Origin: Actinacidiphila guanduensis
GTDB taxonomy: Bacteria; Actinomycetota; Actinomycetes; Streptomycetales; Streptomycetaceae
Reading direction: 5' to 3'
Assembly: GCF_900103985.1 (NCBI RefSeq)
Contig: NZ_FNIE01000017.1
Span: 1-64,000 of the forward strand
Length of the DNA: 64,000 nt
Within the stretch, counting starts at the first letter, position 1. Every line of letters starts with the position of its first letter. The notes under the pieces are model-generated. The model saw only the letters and a list, made by a program, of their open reading frames with translations. It was not told where the DNA came from and searched no databases. A program made the position numbers and the translations under genes. Shown piece by piece: positions 16,375 through 25,879 of this stretch.

Positions 16375-17601
16375 GTGGCGACCCTGAACATGACGCACGC
16401 CCCCCGAGACCTCGCGCACGGCTCCCGATTCCGGCTGCCGCCGCTGGGTGTCGACCTCTGCCTGGCGATCGTGGTGACCGGTGTCACGGTGTGGGGCTGC
16501 TACAGCGAGTCCAATCCCTCCAGCAAGGCCCTGCGGGTCCTGCACGGGCACGTCGTCACACCCGCCCCCGCGTGGGCCTACCTGCTGGTGGCCGTGGCCG
16601 GTCTGGCGCTCGTCTGGCGGCGGCGCCACCCCCGGGCCGTGCTGGCCGCCTCGCTGAGCGGTGTGCTCGCCTTCACCGCGCTCGGCTACGTCGGCAACGC
16701 GGCCCTGGTCATCCCGCCGATCGCGCTGTACGCCGTGGCCGTGACCCGCTCGGCACGCCAGGCGGTCGTCCTCGGCGGCGTCACGCTCCTCGCGCTGGGA
16801 GCCATCGTCGCCACCAGCCCCTTCAACACCTTCGGCAGCGGGGACATCGCCCTTGGCGCCCTGGTCGCGGTGGCCGTGCTCGCCGGCATCGCCAGCGCCA
16901 ACCGCCGTGACTACCTCGCGGCGGTCCGGACCCGGTCCGAGCTGGTCGCGCGCACCCAGGAGGAGAAGATCCGCCGCACCGTCGACGCCGAGCGGCTGCG
17001 GATCGCCCGCGAGCTCCACGACGTCGTCGCCCACACCATGTCCACCATCAACGTCCAGGCCGGTGTCGCCTCCTACGTCACCGAGGACCTGCCCCCGGTG
17101 GCGGCGGACGCCCTGCGCGCCATCAAGGTCGCCAGCAAGGACGGCCTGCGGGAGCTGCGCGCCATCCTGTCCGTGCTCCGCCAGGCCGACGACGCGGACT
17201 CCCACCAGCCCCAGCCGGGACTGGCCCGCCTGGACACCCTGGTCGCGGGGGTCACCGCGGCCGGGCTGCCGACCGGCGTCGTCACCGAAGGCCGCCCCTG
17301 CGCGCTGCCGCCCGCCGTCGACCTGGCCGCCTACCGCATCATCCAGGAGTCGCTGACCAACGCCGTCCGGCACGCCGGGCCCGCCACCGCGACCGTCACC
17401 ATCACCTACGGCCACCGCGATGTCCGGCTGCGCGTCACCGACACCGGGCACGGGCCCCAGGCCGCCCGCACCTCCGCCGGACACGGGCTGATCGGCATGC
17501 GCGAGCGGGCGGCGGCGGCCGGCGGCTCCCTGACCGCAGGGCCCTCCCACCACGGCGGCTTCGAAGTCGTCGCCGTCCTACCGAAAGAGCCCCAGGCATG
17601 A
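16375..17601 (+). CDS. NarL-type sensor histidine kinase
   Basis: 408 aa. Four to five hydrophobic segments in residues 20-165 form a membrane sensor with little extracellular mass. A HisKA_3 dimerisation domain follows, with the phosphorylated His at 215 in ARELHDVVAHTMS. A C-terminal HATPase carries the N-box LTNAVRHAG and the G-boxes DTGHGP and GHGLIGMRERA. The GTG start is picked from the TACCCT box seven bases upstream. It overlaps the response-regulator gene by ATGA, so the two form one operon. The signal is unknown; the divergent multicopper oxidase hints at redox or copper stress. Confidence 0.9.
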   Translation: MATLNMTHAPRDLAHGSRFRLPPLGVDLCLAIVVTGVTVWGCYSESNPSSKALRVLHGHVVTPAPAWAYLLVAVAGLALVWRRRHPRAVLAASLSGVLAFTALGYVGNAALVIPPIALYAVAVTRSARQAVVLGGVTLLALGAIVATSPFNTFGSGDIALGALVAVAVLAGIASANRRDYLAAVRTRSELVARTQEEKIRRTVDAERLRIARELHDVVAHTMSTINVQAGVASYVTEDLPPVAADALRAIKVASKDGLRELRAILSVLRQADDADSHQPQPGLARLDTLVAGVTAAGLPTGVVTEGRPCALPPAVDLAAYRIIQESLTNAVRHAGPATATVTITYGHRDVRLRVTDTGHGPQAARTSAGHGLIGMRERAAAAGGSLTAGPSHHGGFEVVAVLPKEPQA

Positions 17602-18299
17602 TCCGCGTCCTGCTCGCCGACGACCAGGCCCTCATCCGGGCCGGCTTCCGCGCCCTGCTGGAGCACACCGACGACATCACCGTCGTCGGTGAGGCCACCG
17701 ACGGCGAACAGGCCGTCGAACTCGCCGCCACCGCACGCGCGGATGTGGTCCTCATGGACATCCGCATGCCGGGGGTCGACGGGCTCGAAGCCACCCGGCG
17801 CATCGCCGCCAGCGACGACCTCGCCGGGGTCCGCGTCCTGATCCTCACCACCTTCGAGTCCGACACCTACGTGTACGAGGCGATCCGCTCCGGCGCGAGC
17901 GGCTTCGTGGTGAAGGACACCGAGCCCGAGGAGCTGATCCAGGCCGTGCGGATCGTCGCCCGCGGCGACGCCCTGCTCTCCCCCGGCGTCACCCGCCGGC
18001 TCATAGCCGACATCGCCGCGAAGGCGGCCCCCGGCTCGCGCCCCACCCGCTACCGGATCGACCGGCTCACCGACCGCGAACGCGAAGTCCTCGCCATGGT
18101 CGGCCGCGGCCAGTCCAACGACGAGATCGCCACCGACCTCTTCCTCAGCCCGCTGACGGTCAAGACCCACGTCAGCCGCATCATGACCAAACTCACCGCA
18201 CGCGACCGCGCCCAGCTCGTCGTCATCGCCTACGAGACCGGCCTCGTCACCGCGGGAGAGCCCGCCCACCGCGCCACGGGGACACCCCGGCGGATCTGA
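17598..18299 (+). CDS. NarL/LuxR-family response regulator
   Basis: 233 aa. The N-terminal receiver domain starts IRVLLADDQ, with acidic pocket residues D8-D9, phosphoacceptor D54 in VLMDIRMPG and the conserved Lys in FVVKDTEPEE. A LuxR-type HTH occupies the C-terminal third (LTDREREVLAMVGRGQSNDEIA, then KTHVSRIMTKL). It is coupled to the upstream kinase through an ATGA overlap and is therefore its cognate partner. Targets cannot be read here; autoregulation and the adjacent oxidase gene are the first candidates. Confidence 0.93.
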   Translation: MIRVLLADDQALIRAGFRALLEHTDDITVVGEATDGEQAVELAATARADVVLMDIRMPGVDGLEATRRIAASDDLAGVRVLILTTFESDTYVYEAIRSGASGFVVKDTEPEELIQAVRIVARGDALLSPGVTRRLIADIAAKAAPGSRPTRYRIDRLTDREREVLAMVGRGQSNDEIATDLFLSPLTVKTHVSRIMTKLTARDRAQLVVIAYETGLVTAGEPAHRATGTPRRI

Positions 18300-18476
18300 C
18301 GAGCAGTCGGCCCACGGTGTCCCGGACCCACCCGCAAGGTTTGTCCTGCTAGCCTCTGACCCACCAAACCCCACACACGTTTGTTTGTTGTCTGTGTGTG
18401 CGGTCGATCCGTTTTTCCGAGCTGATGTGGCCCCGCCGGCGAGCCGTGTGCCGATCGGGAGAGAGAGGAACGTCTG

Positions 18477-19676
18477 ATGGGTTTCACCGGTGACGTGGCA
18501 GTCGGCGGTTCGGTGGGGCGGGAGGAACTGGTCGCCAGGGCGCGGGCGTTGCAGCCGCTGCTGCGCGAGCACGCCGGCCGGGGCGAGGCCGACCGGCGGG
18601 TCGCGCCGGAGGTCATGGAGGCGCTGACGCAGGCCGGGCTGTTCCGTCTGATGAAGCCCGCGCGGCTCGGCGGCCACGAGGTGGACCTGCGGACCCTCGT
18701 CGAGGTGACGGAGGCGCTCGGCGAGGCCGACGGGTCGGCGGCCTGGCTGGTGGGCGTGGGCGCCGTGGCCGCCTGGCTGGTGGGGACGGCCTCGAAGCAG
18801 GCCCAGGACGACTTCTTCGGGGACGACCCCGACGCGCGGGTGGCGGGCGGCAGTTCGCCTGCCCCCGCCCGCCGCGTCGAGGGCGGCTACCGGGTCAGCG
18901 GCCGGTGGGCGTACTCCTCCGGGGCCCACGGGGCCGCTTGGGCGTCGATGGGCGCGATGCTCCTCGACGATTCCGGTCAGCCGCTCGACGCGGTCCTGTG
19001 CGTCGCGCCGGCCTCGGACCTCACCCTCGAACGCACCTGGAAGACCGTCGGCATGCGCGGCACCGGCAGTGACACCCTGGTCGCGGAGGATGTGTTCGTC
19101 CCCGAGCACCGGGCGATCTCCCTCGGGCAGGTGATCGCCGGGAAGTGGCCCATACCCACCGGCGAGGTGATGTACCTGCTGCCGGCCGGTCCCGTGGGCC
19201 TGCTGGCGCTGCTCGGCCCGATCCTGGGGCTCGGCCGTGCCGCGCTCGACCACGTCGTCGCGCAGGCCTCGAAGAAGGGCATGCACCACACGTTCTTCGC
19301 CCGGCAGGCCGACTCGGTGGGGGTCCAGATCCGCCTCGCCGAGGCCGCCGTGAAGCTCAAGACGGCCCGGCTGCACACCTACGCCGTCGCCGACGCCATC
19401 GACGCCGCCGTCGGCCGGGGCGACGACGTGGCGTACGGCGAGCGCGCCGAGTACCGCGCGGAGTACGGTTACGCCGCCCAGCAGGTCCTGGAGGCCCTGC
19501 AGATCCTGGTCGACGTCCACGGCGCCGGGGCGTTCGCCGAGTCCAGCCCCCTGCAGCAGTGGTGGCGGGACGCGAACACCGCGGCCCGGCACGCGGGGCT
19601 CAACGCCGCGGTCGGCTACGAGGTGTACGGCAAGTTCCTGGTGGGTGTGGACGAGCAGGTCAGTCCGATGATCTGA
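18477..19676 (+). CDS. Flavin-dependent monooxygenase of acyl-CoA dehydrogenase fold
   Basis: 399 aa with the three-domain acyl-CoA dehydrogenase fold, but in the group D flavin monooxygenase style (HsaA/HpaB/DszC relatives). Residues 1-115 are helical (LFRLMKPARLGGHEVDLRTLVEV). The middle beta domain has VSGRWAYSSGAHGAAWASMGAML and WKTVGMRGTGSDTLVAEDVFVPEH, the flavin-contact region. The C-terminal helices end in WWRDANTAARHAGLN. The catalytic Glu region of true acyl-CoA dehydrogenases is not evident, which favours hydroxylation of an aromatic or heterocyclic substrate with reduced flavin from a partner reductase. No reductase is adjacent. The ATG at 18477 follows GAGAGAGGAA. It is preceded by 177 bases without another gene. 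Confidence 0.8.
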   Translation: MGFTGDVAVGGSVGREELVARARALQPLLREHAGRGEADRRVAPEVMEALTQAGLFRLMKPARLGGHEVDLRTLVEVTEALGEADGSAAWLVGVGAVAAWLVGTASKQAQDDFFGDDPDARVAGGSSPAPARRVEGGYRVSGRWAYSSGAHGAAWASMGAMLLDDSGQPLDAVLCVAPASDLTLERTWKTVGMRGTGSDTLVAEDVFVPEHRAISLGQVIAGKWPIPTGEVMYLLPAGPVGLLALLGPILGLGRAALDHVVAQASKKGMHHTFFARQADSVGVQIRLAEAAVKLKTARLHTYAVADAIDAAVGRGDDVAYGERAEYRAEYGYAAQQVLEALQILVDVHGAGAFAESSPLQQWWRDANTAARHAGLNAAVGYEVYGKFLVGVDEQVSPMI

Positions 19677-19707
19677 GCCGGGGTCAGGACCGGGTTGCGG
19701 ACCGGGT

Positions 19708-20271
19708 TCAGGAGCGGGCGGTGGGCGCGAGGGTGTAGTAGACCGAGCGCCCCTGCTTGCTCCGCTCGGCGATACCGCCCGCGACCAGTGACTCCAGCGT
19801 GTTGCGCACCACGACCGTGCTCGCCTGCCGGACCAGGCCGGAGTCGTTCACCGTCACCGTCGCCTCGTGCACGGTGGTGGGCCCGTCCAGGGCCGCCAGG
19901 TGCTTGACGACGAGGTCGCGCAGTGTGGGACCGCTCCGGCCGGACCGCTTGGCGGACCTGCGTACGGGTGCGGGCTCCTCACCGCCGGGCGCCGTCCTGG
20001 CGGCGGCTTCCGGAGCGGCGGCCTCCGAACCGGCAGCCTCCGGAGCGGCGGCCTCTGCGCCCGCGCCCGCCTCGGTACCCGCGGTTTCCTGCGCGGCCTG
20101 CGGCCTCGACGGCAGGCGGTCCAACAGCCCCAGCAGCCACACCCGGTCGCGGTCGAGTTCCTCGAGCCGGGCGCGGGCGTCGGCGATCTCGCCCTCGATG
20201 CGGGCCAGATCCGCGTGGATCCGCTCGACGTACATGTCGGTGAGGGTGCGGGAGTGGGACTGGTCGGACAC
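19708..20271 (-). CDS. Coiled-coil plus winged-helix small protein
   Basis: 187 aa, not assigned to a named family. Residues about 10-50 form a charged coiled coil (IHADLARIEGEIADARARLEELD). A low-complexity Ala/Glu/Pro linker follows, with imperfect copies of EAAAPEAAGS. Residues 110-185 look like a winged helix: LRDLVVKHLAALDGPTTV, TVVVRNTLESLVAGGIAERS, and SVYYTLA as the wing. This layout suggests a DNA-binding or dimerising regulator. The GTG at 20271 is preceded by GGAGG four bases away. It lies downstream of the beta-helix gene on the same strand but behind a strong hairpin, so it probably has its own promoter. Confidence 0.75.
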   Translation of the reverse strand: MSDQSHSRTLTDMYVERIHADLARIEGEIADARARLEELDRDRVWLLGLLDRLPSRPQAAQETAGTEAGAGAEAAAPEAAGSEAAAPEAAARTAPGGEEPAPVRRSAKRSGRSGPTLRDLVVKHLAALDGPTTVHEATVTVNDSGLVRQASTVVVRNTLESLVAGGIAERSKQGRSVYYTLAPTARS

Positions 20272-20380
20272 GTGACCTCCGGGTGGCGTCGGTACGTCCT
20301 GTATAGCCGATCCTGCATCGGCACCGGGACGCCGCCTGCCACCGGCCATCCGCCGCGGCGCTCTCCACGGGGGATCGAAG

Positions 20381-20426
20381 ACGCCGTCTCCCCGCCGGTG
20401 GCGGGGCACCGGAGGGGAGACGGCGT
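20381..20426. terminator. Hairpin with 13-bp perfect stem
   Basis: ACGCCGTCTCCCC at 20381-20393 pairs with GGGGAGACGGCGT at 20414-20426. It lies 45 bases past the stop of the leftward beta-helix gene and 110 bases ahead of the start of the winged-helix gene. Termination of the beta-helix transcript is the likely role. Confidence 0.7.
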
Positions 20427-20471
20427 GCCGGTCCCTGATCCGCTTCTTCCGTCCATGCGGTACGCCCGCGG

Positions 20472-23261
20472 CTACTGCTGTCCGATCACCTGGACCTCGC
20501 TGAGGGCCATCTGGCCGCCGAGTTGGGCCCCGTTGTCGGGCCGGTCGGCGATGATGCGGACGTACCGGGCCCGGACGGGGGAATCGAGCCGGACGCCCGA
20601 CAAACCGCCCGCGGTGTCGCTGTGCCGGGCGACGGTCCAAAACGTCGAGCCGTCGAGGGAGACGTCGACGTGCCAGTGGGTCGCGAACGCGCTGTCCGGC
20701 TGGAGCAGGGCGATCACGTCGACCGACCGGGCCCGGCCCAGGTCGAGTTTCTGCATCCAGCGGAACTGCGCGGTGGCCTGCGTCGAGGTGGCGGGGTCGC
20801 CGTCGTCGGCGTACGTGGGCTGGGACCCGGGCTGCAGCAGGGCCTTCGTGCCGTCGATGTACAGGGCCTGCGTCGGTGCGTCCAGCGCGAGGTTGCCCGG
20901 CCCGGGCGCGTAGGCGCCGACCTCGGCGATCGCCATCTGGCTGCCGCGCTGGCCGCCCTGGTCCGGCCGGTCGGCGACGATCCGCAGGTAGCGAGCGGTG
21001 ACCGGCGCGGCGAAGGTGACCGGGATGGTGCCCCAGCCGGTGTCCGTCTCCTTTCCGACCGTGGTCCAGTCCGTGCCGTTCGTGGACGCGTCGACGTGGA
21101 AGGCGGTCGCGAAGTTCGACTGCGGCATGGTCACGGTCGCGGAGCCGAGCGACTTCGTGTTCTGCAGGTCCACCACGAGCTGCCAGAGGTACTGGTCGGT
21201 GGCCTGCGTGGAGGTGTCGGGCTTCCCGTCGGTGGCGTAGGACGCCTGCGAGCCGGGTTGCAGCGCCGCGGTGCTGCCGTCCAGGTACTGCGCCTGCGCG
21301 GGCTTGTGCAGCGCCAGGTTCACCGGGGCGCGGCCGGCGGGGGCGGCGGCGAGGTGCGCGTAGGCCGGTTCCAGTCCGGCGTTCGCGAGCAGCGAGGCGG
21401 GCACGCCGGTGCCGTCGGAGCCGATCTGCGTGTTGCCGGTGATGGTGGCGTTGTCGGGGTCGCCGCAGGTGAACCCGGGGGTGAGGGTCTCGTAGTAGTT
21501 GCCGGTGAAGCTGAAGTCGCCGTAGGGCGCGCTGGGTTCGCGGCAGCCGCCGAAGGAGGCGGTGTCGTTGCCGTAGACCGCGTTGCCGGTCTCCGTGACG
21601 TACTGGCTGCCGCCGTCGGTGTAGATGCCGTTGCCGTAGTTGGCGTCGTAGCGGACGACGTTCCCGCTGATCAGCAGACCGTCGGCGAGCGAGTCGCCTT
21701 CCTGGCCCAAAACGTAGATGCCGCCGCCGTCGCCGCGCTGCTGCATGGCGTCCTCGACGAGGTTGTCGGTGATTCGGTTCCCCGCGGCCTTGACGACCGG
21801 AACGCGGCCCCAGCCCCAGTTGGAGCTGATGCCGCTGTAGGGCACGTCGTCGATCTGGTTGTGCGTGATGGTGTCGTAGCGGGTGTAGCCCTGGAAGATG
21901 CCGATGCCGCCGGTGTACTCGACCGCGATGTTGTGCACCCAGTTGTCGGCGATGGTGTTGTGGGAGGGGATCACGGCGAGGTCGGCGGGATCGGCGTCGG
22001 CCCCGTTGCCGATCTCCATGCCGCTGGAGGAGATGTCGGTGAAGACGTTGCCTGTGATGTCGGCTTCCGTCACGGCCTGGCCGAGTTGCAGGCCCGCGGC
22101 GCCGAGGTGGGTGAAGGTGTCGCCGGTGACGGTCAGGCCGGTGGCGTGGTCGAACACCACGTTGCCGGGGGTCATGGTCCAGTCGCCGTACGGGCAGGTG
22201 CCGGGGTCCGTGGTGGAGAACTTGTCGCAGGTGCCCTGGTACTTCCAGGCGTTCTCGCCGGTGAAGCGCATGTTGGCCTGGGTCTCGGCGAACCCGTCGT
22301 CGCCGTCCGGGGCGGTCCAGCCGCCGTATGCGAAGGTGAGGCCCCGCAGGGTGAGGCCGGTGAGCGGGTGGGCGAGGGTGCCGGTGCCGGAGACGAGTGT
22401 TTGCAGGCGCGGGATCTCCACGTCCGCGGTCCGCATGTCCTGGCCTTCGCGCGGGCGGTAGTAGACGGTGTGCGCGTGCTCGTCCAGGTACCACTCGCCC
22501 GGGTCGTCCAGCAGCTCCTTGGCGTTCTGGATCTGAGCCAGGTCGCCGGTGCTGATGGGGTACTGCCGGTTCACCGAGTTCTGGAAGCAGGGCTCGTCCA
22601 TGGTGATGGTCGTGCCGGCGGCCGAGGCGACGCGGCAGCGCACCTGGACCCAGCCGATGTCGTACACGAACTCCACGTCGGTGACGTTGCCGTAGTCCTC
22701 GATCGTCGAGTCGGTCGTGGTGTAGCCCGTCGCGGTCTGGGTGAGCCCGCCCGGGGCCGCCTCGGACGCGATGTTCCCGCGGACGCCGTCGACGTAGAGC
22801 TGGCGGGTCTTCGTCCCGGCCGGCACGCGCGCCTGCCACACCCCGTCCGCGCCCTGCTTCCAGCCGCCGACCCGCTCGCCACCGCTGAGCACGGGGTGGG
22901 CGCCGGGGGCGGCCGCGTAGTTGACGGTGTGTCCGTGGGTGCCGCCGTCGCCCTTGAGCGCGTCGAACTCCAGGGTGCTGTCGAGGCGGTAGGTCCCGTC
23001 CGCCAGCACGACGTCGATGTCGCCGCTCATCCGGCCCGTCGCCGCGCGCACCTCGCTCTGCGCGGTGGGCAGCGAGCATGGGCTGTTGGTCGTGCACGCG
23101 CTGCCGTGGCCGTCGGGGGCGACGGACAGCACGCGCGCGGGGGCGGACCCGCCGGCGCCGGTGGTGGCGACGGCTTCGGTCCCGGCGAGGCCGGTGAACA
23201 GCAGGGCGGCCGCCGCCGGCCAGGCCCATATCCGGGCACGGGGGAATCTTCGTCGATGCAT
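20472..23261 (-). CDS. Secreted parallel beta-helix protein with two F5/8-type C domains
   Basis: 929 aa. The signal peptide is MHRRRFPRARIWAWPAAAALLFTGLAG. Residues about 45-640 form a right-handed parallel beta-helix with short repeating strands such as LTVTGDTFTHLG, ADITGNVFTD, HNTIADNWVHNI and TITHNQIDDVPYSGI, as in alpha-1,3-galactosidase and GH-type beta-helix enzymes. Two discoidin/F5/8-type (CBM32-like) domains follow, each opening with NLAL and containing A-YATDG or TYADDG, STQAT and ARYLRI/ARYVRI. Such proteins bind and often cleave plant, fungal or animal glycans outside the cell. The start at 23261 is preferred because the signal peptide begins there and AGGGAG lies upstream. The catalytic residues were not assigned. 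Confidence 0.85.
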   Translation of the reverse strand: MHRRRFPRARIWAWPAAAALLFTGLAGTEAVATTGAGGSAPARVLSVAPDGHGSACTTNSPCSLPTAQSEVRAATGRMSGDIDVVLADGTYRLDSTLEFDALKGDGGTHGHTVNYAAAPGAHPVLSGGERVGGWKQGADGVWQARVPAGTKTRQLYVDGVRGNIASEAAPGGLTQTATGYTTTDSTIEDYGNVTDVEFVYDIGWVQVRCRVASAAGTTITMDEPCFQNSVNRQYPISTGDLAQIQNAKELLDDPGEWYLDEHAHTVYYRPREGQDMRTADVEIPRLQTLVSGTGTLAHPLTGLTLRGLTFAYGGWTAPDGDDGFAETQANMRFTGENAWKYQGTCDKFSTTDPGTCPYGDWTMTPGNVVFDHATGLTVTGDTFTHLGAAGLQLGQAVTEADITGNVFTDISSSGMEIGNGADADPADLAVIPSHNTIADNWVHNIAVEYTGGIGIFQGYTRYDTITHNQIDDVPYSGISSNWGWGRVPVVKAAGNRITDNLVEDAMQQRGDGGGIYVLGQEGDSLADGLLISGNVVRYDANYGNGIYTDGGSQYVTETGNAVYGNDTASFGGCREPSAPYGDFSFTGNYYETLTPGFTCGDPDNATITGNTQIGSDGTGVPASLLANAGLEPAYAHLAAAPAGRAPVNLALHKPAQAQYLDGSTAALQPGSQASYATDGKPDTSTQATDQYLWQLVVDLQNTKSLGSATVTMPQSNFATAFHVDASTNGTDWTTVGKETDTGWGTIPVTFAAPVTARYLRIVADRPDQGGQRGSQMAIAEVGAYAPGPGNLALDAPTQALYIDGTKALLQPGSQPTYADDGDPATSTQATAQFRWMQKLDLGRARSVDVIALLQPDSAFATHWHVDVSLDGSTFWTVARHSDTAGGLSGVRLDSPVRARYVRIIADRPDNGAQLGGQMALSEVQVIGQQ

Positions 23262-23869
23262 GGGGTCTCCCTGGACATCACCGGTCGAGGCTGGCGGGCC
23301 AACGTGTGTGTACGGAGGCTGTTTGTGCGGACGCGACCCACCGCCGCCTCGCAGATCGGGATGACTATGACAGATCCCGCGATGAATGCAACCCATCCGA
23401 CGCGTGGTTGTCACAAACGCGCATGGGACACAGTGGTGTAAGAGTGAGTATTTCACTCATACTTCGGGTCATTAATCCGATTCAAGGACACCCCAGTGCC
23501 GCCATGGTGGCGACGTAAAACTCCGACTCAGTGTGCGTCACACGGAGGGGCCGACACATGTGTGTCACCGTCGGCGCGCTTCCGTCCTGGTGTCGCGCCG
23601 TGTGGTCTCCGACGAACTCCTTCTCGGCCCAGCGCCGGATGGCGTCCCGGCGGCGGGACCTTCGGCAACACCCTGTCCACCCACGACCACGGACCGGCAA
23701 CGGTCTTCGTGTCGCTCCGGCCGCTGCCCGCACCGCGAGTCATGGAGGAAGGTACGCAGGGCGTTGTGCGTGGTGCCCGACATTGTGCGACTCTGACGGG
23801 AGCGGAATGTTTGGGGCGGATTTGCCGCCCGCCAGTCGATGATTCCATGGGATTGTAGGAGAGCACCAG
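23262..23869. promoter_or_regulatory. Divergent control region with several dyads
   Basis: 608 bases without a convincing gene, between the leftward beta-helix gene and the rightward SpoIIE gene. It is less GC-rich than its surroundings. Dyads seen: GAGTGA/TCACTC at 23442-23447 and 23453-23458, interleaved with AGTAT/ATACT at 23447-23451 and 23459-23463; GTGTGcgtCACAC at 23531-23543; and GACACAtgTGTGTC at 23553-23566. They look like operators for one or two repressors, which were not identified. Confidence 0.5.
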
Positions 23870-25879
23870 GTGAGCGGCTCGTACGAGCTGATGGCCCTGA
23901 TCAGCGATGCCGGCACTGTGCTCCGCTGGACGCAGGCCGCCGAGCGCTTGTGGGGCTACTCCGCCGCCGAGGCGACGGGCCGGCCGGCCGATCGGCTGTT
24001 GACGACCGGTGGCGAGTCCCTTGCCGGTCCGCTGACCGCGTCGGGGAGCTGGTCCGGGCCGGTGGCGCTCAGGCAGCGCGACGGGGGGCGCCAGATCGTG
24101 GATCTTCGCGTGACTCCCTTTTCCGCCGGCGAAACCGACCAGGACTGGCTCGCGTGGGAAGCTGCTCCTGTCGAGGCAGGTCCCCGCTCCGGCCTGGACA
24201 CCGCGATGCTGAAGACGCTCTTCGGGCACGCTCCGACCGGTGTGGCGTTCTGGGGGCTCGATCTACGCTGCACCTGGTACAACGAAGCGCTCACGGGCAT
24301 GGATTTCATGCCCGGCGGTCCGCGGGTGGGGAGTCGGCTCCCGGACCTGCTGCCACCCGGGCGCGGGCACCGCATGGAGGACACGATGCGGCGGATCCTC
24401 GACGGCGGCCCACCGTGTGTGGATCTGGTGTGGATGCATCCCCCGACTGGAGGCGACCCCGAGTTGTCGCTGTCCTTCTTCCGTCTCGACGACGGCGACG
24501 GCCGGGCGCTGGGCGTGTGCCTGACGGTCGAGGACATTCGCGAGAGCTGGTCGCGGCAGCGCTTGGGGCTCCTGGTCGAGGCCGGCACCCGGATCGGAAC
24601 CACGCTCGATGTCATGCGCACCGCACAAGAACTGGCCGACACCGCCGTGGCGGCCCTCGCTGACTTCGTCACGGTCGACCTCGCCGATTTCGTCATGCTG
24701 GAACAGGAGCCGTTGGAGCGCCTCAGCTCCACGCAGGCCGGCATTCCTGCCTTCTACCGTGGCGGAATGGCCTCCATCCACCCCGGCGTTCCCGAGGCCC
24801 TCTGGCAGCGCGGCATGCCGGTGCTCGTTGCTCCGTCCTCCCCCTACACCGACGTCAGGGATTCCGGAGAATCCCACGTCGAGCCGGTGATAGACACCTC
24901 CGCCCCGGGAACCTGGCGCGACCACGACCCCGACCGGGAAAGAATCTTCCGTCAGTTCGGGATGCACTCCCTGATGATCGTCCCTCTCCGAGCGCGCGGA
25001 AAGGTGCTCGGCATCGTCTCCTTCCTACGGTCCAGGAACCCGGCCCCCTTCAGCAGCGTGGATGTCTTCCTGGCCGAGGAACTGGCGGCGCGGACCGCCC
25101 TGTCCCTGGACAACGCCCGGCGCTACAGCCGCGAGCGCATCGCGGCTCTCGCTCTGCAGCGCGACCTGCTGCCCCACGTCCTGCACAGCGGCGACGCGGT
25201 CGATGTGGCCTCGCGCTACCTGCCTGCGGACAAGCACGGAGGCGTCGGCGGCGACTGGTTCGACGCGATCCCGATGTCGCGCAACCGGGTCGCCCTCATG
25301 GTCGGCGACGTCGTCGGCCACGGCATCGGCGCGGCGTCGACCATGGGCCGGCTCCGCATGGTGCTGAACACCCTGACCAACCTGGACCTGCCCCCGGAGG
25401 AAGTGCTCGCGCGTCTCGACGAACTCGTCGTCGGTCTGGCGCGGGACCGGCCCGAGGAGGAGCTCACCTCACCGAGCGTGGGAGCCACCTGCGTCTACGT
25501 CGTCTACGACCCCGCGACCCGGCGCTGCACCATGGCCAGCGCCGGGCACCCTCCGCCGGCCGTCGTCACCCCCGACGGGCAGGTCGAACTCGTCCGTCTC
25601 CCCCCTGGAACGCCCATCGGCGTCGGGCTGGGTGACTACCGTTCAGTCGAGATGGAACTGGCCGAGGGAAGCCTGATCGCGCTGTACACCGACGGCCTGG
25701 TCGAAACCCGCGATGCCGACATCGATCACGGACTGGACCGGCTGTGCACCGCTCTCGCCGTGCCGGCGACGACACTGGAAGACCTCTGCACCCAGGTCAT
25801 CGACATCACACTGGCCGGAAGGCAGTCCGAAGACGACGTCGCCCTGCTGCTCGCACGCACGCTGCCCCTCGCACCGTAA
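23870..25879 (+). CDS. PAS-PAS-GAF-SpoIIE (PP2C) serine phosphatase
   Basis: 669 aa cytoplasmic signalling phosphatase. Two PAS-like domains occupy about residues 1-95 and 105-230 (SDAGTVLRWTQAAERLWGYSAAEATGRP is the first). A GAF domain spans about 235-415 (SLMIVPLRARGKVLGIVSFLRS). The SpoIIE/PP2C domain is C-terminal, with DVASRYLPA, GGDWFDAIPM, MVGDVVGHGIGAA and LIALYTDGLVE supplying the Asp metal ligands. No anti-sigma HATPase module is attached, unlike many Streptomyces relatives. Its predicted role is dephosphorylating an anti-sigma antagonist in response to a light, redox or small-molecule signal. The GTG is chosen because AGGAGAG lies six bases upstream. Confidence 0.92.
   Translation: MSGSYELMALISDAGTVLRWTQAAERLWGYSAAEATGRPADRLLTTGGESLAGPLTASGSWSGPVALRQRDGGRQIVDLRVTPFSAGETDQDWLAWEAAPVEAGPRSGLDTAMLKTLFGHAPTGVAFWGLDLRCTWYNEALTGMDFMPGGPRVGSRLPDLLPPGRGHRMEDTMRRILDGGPPCVDLVWMHPPTGGDPELSLSFFRLDDGDGRALGVCLTVEDIRESWSRQRLGLLVEAGTRIGTTLDVMRTAQELADTAVAALADFVTVDLADFVMLEQEPLERLSSTQAGIPAFYRGGMASIHPGVPEALWQRGMPVLVAPSSPYTDVRDSGESHVEPVIDTSAPGTWRDHDPDRERIFRQFGMHSLMIVPLRARGKVLGIVSFLRSRNPAPFSSVDVFLAEELAARTALSLDNARRYSRERIAALALQRDLLPHVLHSGDAVDVASRYLPADKHGGVGGDWFDAIPMSRNRVALMVGDVVGHGIGAASTMGRLRMVLNTLTNLDLPPEEVLARLDELVVGLARDRPEEELTSPSVGATCVYVVYDPATRRCTMASAGHPPPAVVTPDGQVELVRLPPGTPIGVGLGDYRSVEMELAEGSLIALYTDGLVETRDADIDHGLDRLCTALAVPATTLEDLCTQVIDITLAGRQSEDDVALLLARTLPLAP

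Noticed and set aside
18279..18323. GGGACACC/GGTGTCCC hairpin after the response regulator
   Set aside because: Eight-base stem with a 29-base loop that starts inside the gene; too weak to call a terminator.
19708..23229. Single very long minus-strand frame joining the winged-helix protein to the beta-helix region
   Set aside because: Only the 3' part (19708-20271) has a ribosome-binding site and domain; the rest is out of frame with the beta-helix gene.
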